Of a DNA stretch of 64,000 nucleotides, positions 7,444 to 16,370 are shown piece after piece. Under the pieces are notes generated by a model, which did no database searches, was not told where the DNA came from, and was given only the letters and a program-made list of their open reading frames with translations. Each line of letters begins with the position of its first letter. The first letter of the stretch is position 1. The position numbers were made by a program, and so were the translations under genes. Source of the stretch: Prevotella sp. (GTDB lineage Bacteria > Bacteroidota > Bacteroidia > Bacteroidales > Bacteroidaceae). The DNA is taken from the NCBI GenBank assembly GCA_017619445.1, contig JAFZSI010000058.1, forward strand, positions 1-64,000. The letters run 5' to 3'.

Positions 7444-9219
7444 TCAGAGATTCACCACGGGATGGATGGTCCATCCGTTGGAGCTGAAATAGTCGGCGTT
7501 GCTGGTACTCTCGTTGGCAGAGTTGCCCTTCAGATTGGGGTTGTCGTTCAGCGTGCCCTGATAGATGGGGAGGAATTCGTGACCAGGTTTCCAAGTGTCG
7601 AAAGAACTCTTCAACTCCTCGTCGATTCCTATCTGGCTGTAGTCAACGGCCTCTTTCACACGGCTACGGTCAGCCGAGCGGCGGAAAGTGCCATGCTGCT
7701 TGATCTGAGCCAGACGGTCGTTGCTGTAGAAGAATCCCCAGCGAATCAAGTCGAAGCCGCGGCCAAACTCACAGCCGAACTCCTTGGGGCGCTCAACGTT
7801 GGCAATCTGCTCAAAAAGCTTGTCCTTGGTGTTAAAGTCCGACTGTTTCAGGCTGGCAAGACCGGCGCGGTTTCTCACCTGGTTAATCCAGTCGATGGCC
7901 TGCTGTGTGGGGCCGTTCACCTCGTTCTCGCACTCAGCGGCACGGAGCAGCACGTCGCTGTAGCGCATGATGCGCAGGTTGATGCCGCAGTGCAGACCCG
8001 TGATAACCTTGTCATACAAACCCGTGCGCAGGTTGGTGTGCTTAGCCACGGGCAGACCACCGTTGTTGTTGTTGGTCACCATGGGAGCGTCGGCAGTCAG
8101 TGGCAGCGTGTAGCATACATTGCCATACTCAAAGCCGTCCCATTCGAGCTCATACGTGCCGATGGTCCAGTAGAGACGCGGGTCGAGCGAGCCGCTCGTG
8201 GTGCGCTCCTGCTTGAACAGACCGTAGAGCCAGGGCGATGCCGACAGGTCGGCCCATCCGCCGCAGTCGCCAGGACCAAAGTTACTTTCAATGGCGTGGC
8301 CCTGCGTGGCGTTGGGGCTCGTGTTCACCGGTGTCCACTCATCGTCAACACCCTGTGAGCCGTAGTCCAAATACTGCACCTCGAAAAGACTCTCGTCGTT
8401 GTTCTCGTAGGCAGGACCTTCGCGGAAGTTGTCGCCATAGTTGGCCATGAGCTTATACTGACCATACTGTCCGCCGATGATGGCCTTCAGCACGGTGAGC
8501 GCCTCGCTGTATTTGTGGCGCATCATCAGTGCACGGGCATAGAAACCTGCGGCAGCACCACTGGTGGCACGACCCTTGGCCCACTCACCGCCGGCATCGC
8601 GTGTCGGCAGCAGCGTCATGGCCTCCTGGAAGTCCTTCTCCACCTGGTCCCACACCTCGTCGTAAGAGCTGTTCGTGCCATAGAGCCCGTCGAGCGTGGA
8701 GTAAGTGCTGTAGTCAGTAATCAGGATAGGATTCTGATAATATCCGGCCAGGTTGTAGTAAGCCAGTCCGCGCAGGAACAACATCTGGCCCTTGATGCGC
8801 TTCATGGCTTCAGAAAGCTGGCTGTTGTCCTCGCCACAACGGCTGAGGGTGAAGTTGGTCACGTTGATGGTGTAGTACCAGTCGCGCCACGACCACATGC
8901 CAATCTCGTCGGTGACAGGCGCATTCAGGTCGTCGAAAGGCATATACCACACTTGCGACGAGTTCCACACCTCGTCGCCGCGGCACACGTCGAGCATATA
9001 GCCCACACGAGCGTAGGTGCCCTCCATACGGATATGGTTGTAGGCCGCAATGACATTCTCCTCCAGGTCGTCGGCAGAGAAGCCGTAGGTGCCCGATGTC
9101 TGTTGGTTGGGGTTCACCAAGTCCAGTTTGTCCTCACACGAGGTGAGCGTTGCAAGACCCAGCAGAAGGGCGAGTGACGTGTTGTTGAACGATAGTGAAA
9201 AAATCTTATAAAGTTTCAT
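7444..9219 (-). CDS. RagB/SusD family nutrient uptake lipoprotein (arabinan-type locus)
   Basis: The surface glycan-capture partner of the SusC porin. 591 residues, with the lipobox LATLTSCED at the N-terminus and the SusD signatures GQMLFLRGLAYYNLAGYYQNPIL, RATSGAAAGFYARALMM and, near the C-terminus, DVLLRAAECENEVNGPTQQAIDWINQVRNRAG. Length matches the family. The start is ATG 9219 (MKLYKIFSLSF), 20 bases after the susC stop, so the two are translated from one message. Target is arabinan or an arabinose-rich glycan by association with the two GH43 enzymes. Confidence 0.95.
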   Translation of the reverse strand: MKLYKIFSLSFNNTSLALLLGLATLTSCEDKLDLVNPNQQTSGTYGFSADDLEENVIAAYNHIRMEGTYARVGYMLDVCRGDEVWNSSQVWYMPFDDLNAPVTDEIGMWSWRDWYYTINVTNFTLSRCGEDNSQLSEAMKRIKGQMLFLRGLAYYNLAGYYQNPILITDYSTYSTLDGLYGTNSSYDEVWDQVEKDFQEAMTLLPTRDAGGEWAKGRATSGAAAGFYARALMMRHKYSEALTVLKAIIGGQYGQYKLMANYGDNFREGPAYENNDESLFEVQYLDYGSQGVDDEWTPVNTSPNATQGHAIESNFGPGDCGGWADLSASPWLYGLFKQERTTSGSLDPRLYWTIGTYELEWDGFEYGNVCYTLPLTADAPMVTNNNNGGLPVAKHTNLRTGLYDKVITGLHCGINLRIMRYSDVLLRAAECENEVNGPTQQAIDWINQVRNRAGLASLKQSDFNTKDKLFEQIANVERPKEFGCEFGRGFDLIRWGFFYSNDRLAQIKQHGTFRRSADRSRVKEAVDYSQIGIDEELKSSFDTWKPGHEFLPIYQGTLNDNPNLKGNSANESTSNADYFSSNGWTIHPVVNL

Positions 9220-9239
9220 AGTCTTTATTTGTCTTTAGG

Positions 9240-12200
9240 TTAGAATGTAAAGTTAATACCAGCCATAAAGCTACGGGCACTAGGATAAGAGCAGTAGTTG
9301 TAGCCCGGGGTGAACGTACCGGGAGCAAAGTCCACGTTATAGCCATGATAACCTGTGAAGGTGTAGAGATTCTGTGCCGACACATAGAGGCGCACGCCCG
9401 TCACATAGCCGCCAAACCACTTGTTGGGCAAGTTGAGGCCCAGCTCCACGTTGGCAATCTTCCAGTAAGAGGCGTTCTGAATCTTGCGGTCGCTGAAATA
9501 GTCGTTCCAAGCCTCGCCGTCGGCAGTGATATAAGTGCGGGGCACATTGCTGAGATAAGTCAGCCCGTCGTCGCTCCAGCGGTTGGCATCGAGCACATCC
9601 GTGCCGCGGTTGTTGTAACCATAGCAAGAGTTCATGACATTGTACAGATGGTCGGACACATGGTAGCCCAATGCGCCGAAGGTAGAAATGCTCAGGTCCA
9701 GCATCTTATACTCCAGATGTGCGCTCAGACCAAAGTTGAGCTTCGGCATACCGCTGCCTAAAACCTTGCGGTCGTCCGCCGTAATCTTGCCGTCGTTGTT
9801 CAGGTCCTTGTACAGGCAGTCGCCCACCTTGGCACCCTCCTGCATGGCCACCGCGTTGTGGTCGTCCAGGTCAGCCTGCGTGCGAGCGATGCCCTCATAC
9901 ACATAACCGTAGAACTGACCGATTTCCTGACCCACGTAGGTAATGTAGTCGCCCGTGAGAAAATAGTCGTTGCCGAAGCCCAGCGAAGTCACCTTGTTCT
10001 TAATGGTGCTCACGTTGGCACTCACCTGATGCTTCAGGGCATGGTCGAAGTTACGGTAAGTAGCCGAGAACTCCAGACCGCTGTTCTCCATCGTGGCCGC
10101 GTTCATGGTCACAGAAGTGTTGGCCACACCTGCGCTCGAGGGAACGGGCACCGAGTAGAGCAGGTCCTTCGACTTGTTTTTGAACCACTCCGCCGTAAAC
10201 TCAATGCGGTTGTTCAGCAAGGCAATGTCGATACCCGCATTCATGGTAGTCTTCTTCTCCCACGCCAGGTTCTCGTTCACAAACTCCGAGACCGCTGAAC
10301 CCGTGACCGGCGTATTGCCGAAGCTGTAGGTCATGTTGTTGCGCTTCATCGTGGCCTGATAAACATACTCACCAATGTTCTCGTTACCCAGCTCACCATA
10401 GCTGGCACGAACCTTGAACATGTTCACAACGTTGTGGTCAATGGGGAAGAAACTCTCCTTGTCCAGGCGCCAGCCCAGCGACACCGAGGGGAACCAGTCC
10501 CAGCGGATGGCCTTCGTCAGGCGCGAGCTGCCGTCGCGGCGCACAATGGCCGAGAGCAGATACTTGCCGTCGTAGTCATAGTTCACACGGCCAATATACG
10601 AAGCCAGCGCATGCTTGTACTCGTAAGAGTCAGAATAAGTGTTCTTGGCATTCTGCAACTGCAGGAAATAAGGCTCAGAGAACTCAACGCCCCAGCCCGA
10701 CAACGTGGAAGTGTTTTCCTCCTCGTAGGTCTGACCCACCACGATGTTTGCGTGGTGCAGGCCGAACGTGCCGTCGTAGGTCAGCGTGTTCTCAATGAGC
10801 GCGTCCGTGTATTTGCGGTGACCCTTTGTCAGACGCTCGTTGCTCTTGTCTAAATAAACGCGGTTAGACTGAATCCAAGCCGAAATCCATGTGCGGTCGT
10901 TCGCGTGCGTCGTGCTGTAAGAGAGATTTATCTTGTAGTTCAGCTTGTGGTTCTCGCTCTTGATGCCCAGCATCTGCAGCAAGTCAACATCGGCCGAGGC
11001 AGTACCCACGAAACGGTCAACGAGCGTGTTGCGCTCCAAGAGGTTGTTCATCAGCAACGGGTTGTAACGGCCCAGGTCGCCATGCACATCATCATAATAA
11101 ACACCATAGCCGTAGGCATCGTAGCGGTATTTGCTGGCCGAGCCTACCTTGTCGTCCAGCACCCAGGTCGATTCGTCGTAAGCCTTGATGGTAGGCACCA
11201 GCGTCAGCACACCCTCCATCAGGTTGCCCTGGTTGCCATACAAACCCTGAACATACTCGTTGGCGTTAGAGATGGCCATGTTGTCCTGGTCCGAGTGCGA
11301 ATAAACAAGGCTTGTGCGGAACTTGATGAACTTGGTGTCCATCGTGTTGTTCACACGCGCGGTGTAGCGTTTATAATTAGGACCTGCGCCCTCGAGCGTA
11401 CCTTTTTGATTATAGAAGTCAAGACCGATGTTGTAGGTATTGTTGGCACCGCCACCGCTCAGGTTCACGTTGTGGTTCTGGCGCGTACCAGTCTTGAACA
11501 CCTCCTTGAACCAGTCGGTGTTGGTGTTGTCGCGGAAATGATAGTAACCGTCCTCACCCTTGCTGTAACCGCCGGGAACGGCAATACCCGTGTTGGCAGC
11601 GGCCTGGCCGAGGTAACGGCTGTACTGGTCGGCGTTCATCACGTCATACACGCTGCCGTCAATCTTATCAATACCGAAGTAGCCCTTGTAGTCAACCTTC
11701 AGCGGCTGGTCTTTCTTACCGCCCTTAGTCGTGATAATCACCACACCATTGGCAGCACGCGAGCCATAGATGGCACCGGCCGAGGCGTCTTTGAGCACCT
11801 GGATGGTCTCAATGTCGTTGGGCGAGAAGTCGCGGATGGTTGTTCCCATGGGCACGCCGTCAATCACATAAAGCGGCGCGGTGCTGCCGAAGGTGCCCAA
11901 ACCACGGATGCGAACCGACGGGTCGGCACCGGGCTGACCGTCTGTGGTAATCTGCACACCGGCCACCTTACCTTCGAGCATCGAGGAAATGTTGTTGTGC
12001 GACACGCGCTTCAGCTCATCGGCGTTCACAATTGACACAGAGCCCGTCAGGTCGGCCTTCTTTTGCGTACCGTAACCCACAACGACCACCTGGTCAAGTG
12101 TCAGCGCATCAGCCGTAAGCTGAATCGTACCCACCGACGAGCGCCCGTTAACAGCGATCTCGCGGTCGGTGTAACCGACATAACTCACCACAAGGGTGGC

Positions 12201-12437
12201 ATTCGACGACGCCTCTAACTGGAAGTTACCGTCAAGGTCGGTCACAGCACCCGACTGTGAACCCTTTACCCTTACAGTAGCACCAATGAGAGGCTCTCCA
12301 TCCTGGTCAACAACCTGGCCGCTGACCTTAATAGTCTGTGCCTGCTGCACCGACGCACTCACGCGCACAGGGCAAAAAGCCAGACTACCAATGACGCAAA
12401 ATAATAGCATCACAGAGAATAAAAAATTCTTTCTCAT
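9240..12437 (-). CDS. SusC/RagA family TonB-dependent outer-membrane transporter (arabinan-type locus)
   Basis: A 1065-residue TonB-linked porin. It has a signal peptide (MRKNFLFSVMLLFCVIGSLAF), a carboxypeptidase-D-like N-terminal domain (VSGQVVDQDGEPLIGATV, LVVSYVGYTDREIAV), the TonB-box region LDQVVVVGYGTQKKADLTGS, a plug domain (GVQITTDGQPGADPSVRIRG, SAGAIYGSRAANGVVIITTK) and a long beta-barrel ending in FMAGINFTF with a C-terminal aromatic. It imports oligosaccharides captured by the adjacent SusD-like lipoprotein. Upstream lie a -7 box and a pair of direct repeats that fit control by the AraC-type regulator encoded at 13050-16370. Confidence 0.97.
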   Translation of the reverse strand: MRKNFLFSVMLLFCVIGSLAFCPVRVSASVQQAQTIKVSGQVVDQDGEPLIGATVRVKGSQSGAVTDLDGNFQLEASSNATLVVSYVGYTDREIAVNGRSSVGTIQLTADALTLDQVVVVGYGTQKKADLTGSVSIVNADELKRVSHNNISSMLEGKVAGVQITTDGQPGADPSVRIRGLGTFGSTAPLYVIDGVPMGTTIRDFSPNDIETIQVLKDASAGAIYGSRAANGVVIITTKGGKKDQPLKVDYKGYFGIDKIDGSVYDVMNADQYSRYLGQAAANTGIAVPGGYSKGEDGYYHFRDNTNTDWFKEVFKTGTRQNHNVNLSGGGANNTYNIGLDFYNQKGTLEGAGPNYKRYTARVNNTMDTKFIKFRTSLVYSHSDQDNMAISNANEYVQGLYGNQGNLMEGVLTLVPTIKAYDESTWVLDDKVGSASKYRYDAYGYGVYYDDVHGDLGRYNPLLMNNLLERNTLVDRFVGTASADVDLLQMLGIKSENHKLNYKINLSYSTTHANDRTWISAWIQSNRVYLDKSNERLTKGHRKYTDALIENTLTYDGTFGLHHANIVVGQTYEEENTSTLSGWGVEFSEPYFLQLQNAKNTYSDSYEYKHALASYIGRVNYDYDGKYLLSAIVRRDGSSRLTKAIRWDWFPSVSLGWRLDKESFFPIDHNVVNMFKVRASYGELGNENIGEYVYQATMKRNNMTYSFGNTPVTGSAVSEFVNENLAWEKKTTMNAGIDIALLNNRIEFTAEWFKNKSKDLLYSVPVPSSAGVANTSVTMNAATMENSGLEFSATYRNFDHALKHQVSANVSTIKNKVTSLGFGNDYFLTGDYITYVGQEIGQFYGYVYEGIARTQADLDDHNAVAMQEGAKVGDCLYKDLNNDGKITADDRKVLGSGMPKLNFGLSAHLEYKMLDLSISTFGALGYHVSDHLYNVMNSCYGYNNRGTDVLDANRWSDDGLTYLSNVPRTYITADGEAWNDYFSDRKIQNASYWKIANVELGLNLPNKWFGGYVTGVRLYVSAQNLYTFTGYHGYNVDFAPGTFTPGYNYCSYPSARSFMAGINFTF

Positions 12438-12487
12438 TAGGCAAATGATTTTAGGTTAGAAAATTTGGTAATAAATTGATTCTGCCG

Positions 12488-12495
12488 CAAAAGTA
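12488..12495 (-). promoter_or_regulatory. Probable -7 box of the arabinan-type susC promoter
   Basis: On the minus strand this reads TACTTTTG, matching the Bacteroidetes TAnnTTTG -7 consensus, about 50 bases before the susC start. The -33 element is not clear. Confidence 0.6.
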
Positions 12496-12515
12496 TGGAT
12501 AAAAAAATACACAAA

Positions 12516-12548
12516 GGTGGACAAAACAACAAACATGGTGGACAAAAC
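12516..12548. promoter_or_regulatory. Direct-repeat operator candidate for the AraC-type PUL regulator
   Basis: GGTGGACAAAAC occurs twice, at 12516-12527 and 12537-12548. The 21-base spacing is two helical turns, as expected for the paired helix-turn-helix units of an AraC protein. It sits just upstream of the susC -7 box, near where a -35 to -60 activator site would lie. Regulator identity is inferred from the adjacent gene. Confidence 0.6.
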
Positions 12549-13049
12549 GTTTTTATTTCAATTTGGCAACAAATTCCCCTCGCCCCCTAACACCTATCAC
12601 CCATCACCCATCACCTCACCCCCCCCACCGGGGGCAGGGGGCTTCCCGTCAAGGGCTTAGGGGCTTTCTCTGTTCTCGCCGTCCCATAGACCACCTCGAC
12701 CGCCCCAGGGAGCAAATCGAAAACAAAAAACTTTATGCACCCAGTGTCGCGAGACAACCTCACGGTCATTGTAACGGGAACAACAATGTCAAGTGTTACG
12801 CCCGCGGATATTGAAACGGAAATAATAAAGTGAAGAGTTAATCAAAAATTTTCTAGAAAATTTGCACGTAACTCATAGCTTTGTTTACGGGCAGTTTTGG
12901 TTTCGGCAAACAACGCGCCGAATCGTTCTGCTCGCAAGGCATGTTGGCATGAGAAAGAGAAATATGAGGTGATGGGTGTTGGGTATTGGAACCCACCCCA
13001 GCCCTCCCCAAGGGAGGGGGTTGTGGTGATGGGTGATAGGTGATAGGTG
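12549..13049. repeat. Non-coding region between the PUL regulator and susC, rich in repeats
   Basis: I see no convincing gene here. It contains a CACCTATCACCCATCACC tract (about 12588-12615), a C-rich/G-rich stretch (12616-12660), TCTAGA palindrome copy 2 (TCTAGA at 12852-12857, flanked by AAATTT/AAATTTG), and a GGGAGGG hairpin element (about 12985-13021) followed by GGTGATGGGTGATAGG repeats that run up to the regulator's stop codon. Confidence 0.75.
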
Positions 13050-16000
13050 TTAGGGCTCAGCACTCTCCTCGTCAGCGGAGGCGGCATTCTGAGTCTGCGG
13101 CTGGGGCGGTGGGGTCTTCGCGTCGTATGACTTCGGGCTGACGCCGTATTGCTTGGTGAAGCAGCGGGTAAAGTACTTGGGGTCGTTGAAGCCCACGCTG
13201 AAGGCAACCTCAGCGATGTTGCGCTGGTCGGCTCGTGAGAGTATCTGGCGGGCAATGTCGAGGCGGTAGTTGCGGATGAACTGGGTGGTGCTCTGCCCCA
13301 CCTCCTCGTTGAGACGGCGGGCGAGAAGACTGCGGCTCATGCCCATCTTCTCGCAGAACTCGGGCACTCCGAACTCTGAGTTCATGTAGTTTTGCTCGAT
13401 GATGGTCATGACTCGCTCCATGAATGGCACGGTGAGCCGCTGCTGCTGCTCGGCGTCGGCCTCCACACTCTTGGCAGAGCTTTGGGTGTAGCGCCGCTGA
13501 TTGTTGAGGATGTTCTCAATGCGCTGCTGCAGCTGCATGGGGTCGTGGCTCTCGCGCAGCACTTGCTCAATGGGCTGCATGAGCCGCTGAGCGTCGCGCC
13601 GGCGCAGGGTTTCCACGCGCCGGTTGTAGGCATAGACGGCGAGGGCGGCGAGAGCGGCGAGAACAAGGAGCACAAACCACCAGCTTTTCCAGAAATAGGG
13701 TGCTACGATGATGTCGATGCTGGCGGTGGTGTCGGCGTTGGTCATGGCAGAGACATATTTCACCTCGAGGGTGTAGTGCCCTGCGGGCAGGTTGGTGTAG
13801 CGCACCTCGTGGCGGCCGGTCTCAAGCTGCACCCACCGCTTGTCGAAACCTCGCAGGCGGTAGCTGTAGAGTGCCTGTGCGGGGCCTGTGTAGTTGAGGG
13901 CGGCAAACTGAATGGTGAACGACTTGTCGCTTTCGTGGAGCCTTATGCACCGGGCGTGGCTGATGTCCTGGTCAAGGTACTTGCTGGGGACGGTGACTTC
14001 CTGATTGGCAACCAGCAGACGGGTGAAACTGAGCCTGCCATAAGCCCCTGAACCCACCCCTGCCCTCCCCTTGGGAGGGAGTGGGGATTGCAAATCCCCT
14101 TCAACAGAGTTTACACCCTGGAGTACGGAAAGGCCGTTGACGGCTCCAAGATAGATTTGACCGTCTTTTCCCGCGGCTGCCGCGTTCCAGTAGAATTGGG
14201 CAGAGGAAAGTCCGTCGCTCTCGGTGAAGTTGAGGAATGCCAGGGCGTCAACGCCCCCCTCTGGGGGGCTGCGCCGCGGATCAACCATCGAGAGGCCGTT
14301 GGTGGTGGTAATCCACAGCCGTCCCTCGTTGTCCTCCACGATGCCACGTACGGCATTATTGCACAGTCCGTCCTCGGTAGTATAGTTCTTGAATGTTTCT
14401 TTTCCATTTTCATCCACCACACGGCGGTAAAGGCCGTAGCCGTTGCTTCCAAGCCACAGCGTGCCGTCGGCGGTCTGGCAGAAACAGGTGATTTTGTCGG
14501 TGATGGTGCTCTCGGGGTTGTCAAGCTTATGGCTGAGGGCGCGTACTGTGAACTTGGAACTTTGAACTTGGAACTTTTTCTCTCCTCTCTCCTCTTTCCT
14601 CTCTCCTCTATTAAGATTGATGTCGCGCAGGCCGTCGAGGCATCCTATCCACAGGTGATTGTCGGTGGTGATGATGGAACCGATGCATCCGCGCACATCG
14701 CGGCAGCCGTCGAAGGGCTCTTCAATGAGCCTGGTCTGCAGGTTGTAGAAGTAGATGCCGCCATTGGTGGCTATCCATAGGCCACGGTTCAAGCGATCAT
14801 AAGCGAGTGCTCCCACGTAGTTGATGATGTAGCGGTACTGGGGTTGCACTTCTATGGGGGTGATGGATATTGGGTGATGGGTGTTGGATGATGGGTGTTG
14901 GGTGTTGGGTGATGGGTGTTGGCTGCGGTCTGCGTGGAACACGCCGCCGCCCCATGTGCCTATCCATAGGTCGTTGTCGTCGCCGGGCTCAATGGCCGAC
15001 ACAGAGTTGTGGCGCAGGCTGGTGTTGGCGGTTGTAAAGTGGCTGAAAGCATCGGTGCCGGGGGCTTTGCGGTTGAGCCCTCCCTCAACGGTGCCCACCC
15101 ACAGGGTGCCGTCGTCATCGGCATAGATGGCATTGACGCATCCCTGAGAGAGGCTCTCGAGCTGTGAGGGATTGTGCTGATAGTTGCGCAGGGTGAGATA
15201 ACGTGGAAAGAGCTTGCAGATGCCTGCATTGTCGGTGCCCACCCACAGTATGCCGTGACTGCTCCAAAGGCAGTGAACAAAGTTGCTGCTCAGTGGGTTA
15301 CTCTTGTCGGTGGCGTTCCAGTGGGTGATGGCAATAGAGGAGAGAGCGTCAGCGTCAAATTTTCCGCTGTCGCTCAACAACATGTGTGCATTCTGAATAA
15401 CATCGATGCCGCCAAGGGTTCCCACAAGGAGCTGCTGGTCTTCGGGAAGCAGGCAGGTGATGTATTGGTGGGAGAGCGAGGCTGGCGTATTGCCATGTTC
15501 CAGGCGCAGCGTCTTGCGCGATGTCATGTTGTAGCCTACAAGCCCGACGTTGGTTCCAAACCATACGGTGTTGCCCTGACGGGTGATGCAGGTAATGAAG
15601 TTACCAGCAATCTCGGTGGTGAGCGGGCGGGACACTTCCTGACGCTCCAGGTAGAGCTCCCCTGAACCAGCCCCTGAACCCACCCCTGCCCTCCCAAGGG
15701 GAGGGAGTGGGGAGGCTGTCAGACGATAGATACTGCCGTCGATTGCCACCCAAGGGCGGCCGTTTTCTTCCACGTCGGCTATGGCAATGTCAAATGCGCG
15801 CACATTGTAGTTGTGGGTGAGCAGGCTGCTGATGCTGCCATTGTCGTTGAATGCCAACCGGCACACCTGCTTGTCGGTGATAATCCAGATGCAGCCTTTC
15901 GCGTCGAGAAACACCCGACGGGCAGGCTGGCCCATGACGGTGTTGGGTGTTGGTCGTTTGGAACCCACCCCAGCCCTCCCCAAGGGAGGGGGTTGTGGTG

Positions 16001-16370
16001 TTGGGTGTTGGGTGGTGGGTGTTGGAAATTGAAAATTCTCAACGGTGGTCATGGTTTTGAGGTCGAGCACATTGACGCCCTCGTCGAATGCTATCCACAG
16101 ACGCCCGAAACGGTCCTCGCACAGGTTGCGGCACGAATAGCTGCGGAGTCGGCCAAGTCCTAAATGCAGGAAGGTGTAGCCGTCGTAGCGCACCAGACCG
16201 CCCACGTCGGATGCTATCCACATGAAGCCGTAGCTGTCCTCAAAGATGTCGGTGATGGAGTTGCTGGGCAGCCCGTCGTGCATGCTTATATACGACATGT
16301 TGCGACTGTTGACCCAATCGGGCTGGAGCTCCGCCTGAACCCACCCCTGAACCCACCCCTGCCCTCCCAA
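13050..16370 (-). CDS. Membrane AraC-type PUL regulator with two-component-type beta-propeller sensor, no kinase; 5' end unusual
   Basis: The sensor half has repeated propeller motifs (MHDGLPSNSITDIFEDSYGFMWIAS, DDDGTLWVGTVEGGLNRK and others to about residue 770) and a Y_Y_Y domain (about 800-890). A membrane helix (SWWFVLLVLAALAALAVYAY, about 893-916) leads through a short linker to an AraC domain (about 980-1085; ISR-type helix GMSRSLLARRL, NIAEVAFSVGFNDPKYFTRCF). Histidine-kinase, ATPase and receiver domains of classical hybrid two-component regulators are absent, so it should act as a one-component transmembrane regulator. Five repeat-derived insertions interrupt the sensor in frame. No ATG or classical signal peptide exists upstream: the frame opens with TTG at 16370 inside a repeat element and reaches mature-like sequence (QPDWVNSRNMSYISM) within 15 residues. 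It may be functional through a repeat-derived leader, or 5' damaged. Confidence 0.85.
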   Translation of the reverse strand: MGGQGWVQGWVQAELQPDWVNSRNMSYISMHDGLPSNSITDIFEDSYGFMWIASDVGGLVRYDGYTFLHLGLGRLRSYSCRNLCEDRFGRLWIAFDEGVNVLDLKTMTTVENFQFPTPTTQHPTPQPPPLGRAGVGSKRPTPNTVMGQPARRVFLDAKGCIWIITDKQVCRLAFNDNGSISSLLTHNYNVRAFDIAIADVEENGRPWVAIDGSIYRLTASPLPPLGRAGVGSGAGSGELYLERQEVSRPLTTEIAGNFITCITRQGNTVWFGTNVGLVGYNMTSRKTLRLEHGNTPASLSHQYITCLLPEDQQLLVGTLGGIDVIQNAHMLLSDSGKFDADALSSIAITHWNATDKSNPLSSNFVHCLWSSHGILWVGTDNAGICKLFPRYLTLRNYQHNPSQLESLSQGCVNAIYADDDGTLWVGTVEGGLNRKAPGTDAFSHFTTANTSLRHNSVSAIEPGDDNDLWIGTWGGGVFHADRSQHPSPNTQHPSSNTHHPISITPIEVQPQYRYIINYVGALAYDRLNRGLWIATNGGIYFYNLQTRLIEEPFDGCRDVRGCIGSIITTDNHLWIGCLDGLRDINLNRGERKEERGEKKFQVQSSKFTVRALSHKLDNPESTITDKITCFCQTADGTLWLGSNGYGLYRRVVDENGKETFKNYTTEDGLCNNAVRGIVEDNEGRLWITTTNGLSMVDPRRSPPEGGVDALAFLNFTESDGLSSAQFYWNAAAAGKDGQIYLGAVNGLSVLQGVNSVEGDLQSPLPPKGRAGVGSGAYGRLSFTRLLVANQEVTVPSKYLDQDISHARCIRLHESDKSFTIQFAALNYTGPAQALYSYRLRGFDKRWVQLETGRHEVRYTNLPAGHYTLEVKYVSAMTNADTTASIDIIVAPYFWKSWWFVLLVLAALAALAVYAYNRRVETLRRRDAQRLMQPIEQVLRESHDPMQLQQRIENILNNQRRYTQSSAKSVEADAEQQQRLTVPFMERVMTIIEQNYMNSEFGVPEFCEKMGMSRSLLARRLNEEVGQSTTQFIRNYRLDIARQILSRADQRNIAEVAFSVGFNDPKYFTRCFTKQYGVSPKSYDAKTPPPQPQTQNAASADEESAEP
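14045..14095. repeat. GGGAGGG hairpin element inserted in frame in the PUL regulator
   Basis: Encodes SPLPPKGRAGVGSGA (residues about 758-775) between propeller and Y_Y_Y regions. The DNA is the ACCCACCCCTGCCCTCCCCTTGGGAGGG form of the intergenic hairpin, with the stem preserved by the CTT loop change. Confidence 0.85.
14551..14614. repeat. TTGGAACTTTGAACTTGG plus CTCTCCT repeats inserted in frame in the PUL regulator
   Basis: Encodes the hydrophilic stretch GERKEERGEKKFQVQSSKFT (residues about 585-606). The same CTCTCCTCTTTCCTCTCTCC tract is found between genes at 18610-18650 and 53490-53522. Confidence 0.85.
14861..14930. repeat. GATGGGTGTTGGGTGTTGG repeats inserted in frame in the PUL regulator
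   Basis: Encodes QHPSPNTQHPSSNTHHPISI (residues about 480-503), the protein form of the CAACACCCATCACC-type intergenic repeat. Confidence 0.85.
15661..15716. repeat. GGGAGGG hairpin element inserted in frame in the PUL regulator
   Basis: Encodes SPLPPLGRAGVGSGAGSGEL (residues about 218-238). Same CCCACCCCTGCCCTCCC..GGGAGGGAG element as at 14045-14095. Confidence 0.85.
15937..16032. repeat. CAACACC repeats plus GGGAGGG hairpin element inserted in frame in the PUL regulator
   Basis: Encodes QFPTPTTQHPTPQPPPLGRA and then a second TPN-rich piece (residues about 113-146). It combines the GTTGGGTGTTGGGTGGTGGG tract with the hairpin element in one insertion. Confidence 0.85.

Noticed and set aside
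10905..12035. 376-codon plus-strand ORF opposite susC
   Set aside because: V/H/R-rich antisense translation of the SusC plug and barrel; no start context or family.
12563..12814. 83-codon plus-strand ORF between the regulator and susC
   Set aside because: Its first half is CACCCATCACC-type repeat and C-rich sequence; no conserved features or promoter.
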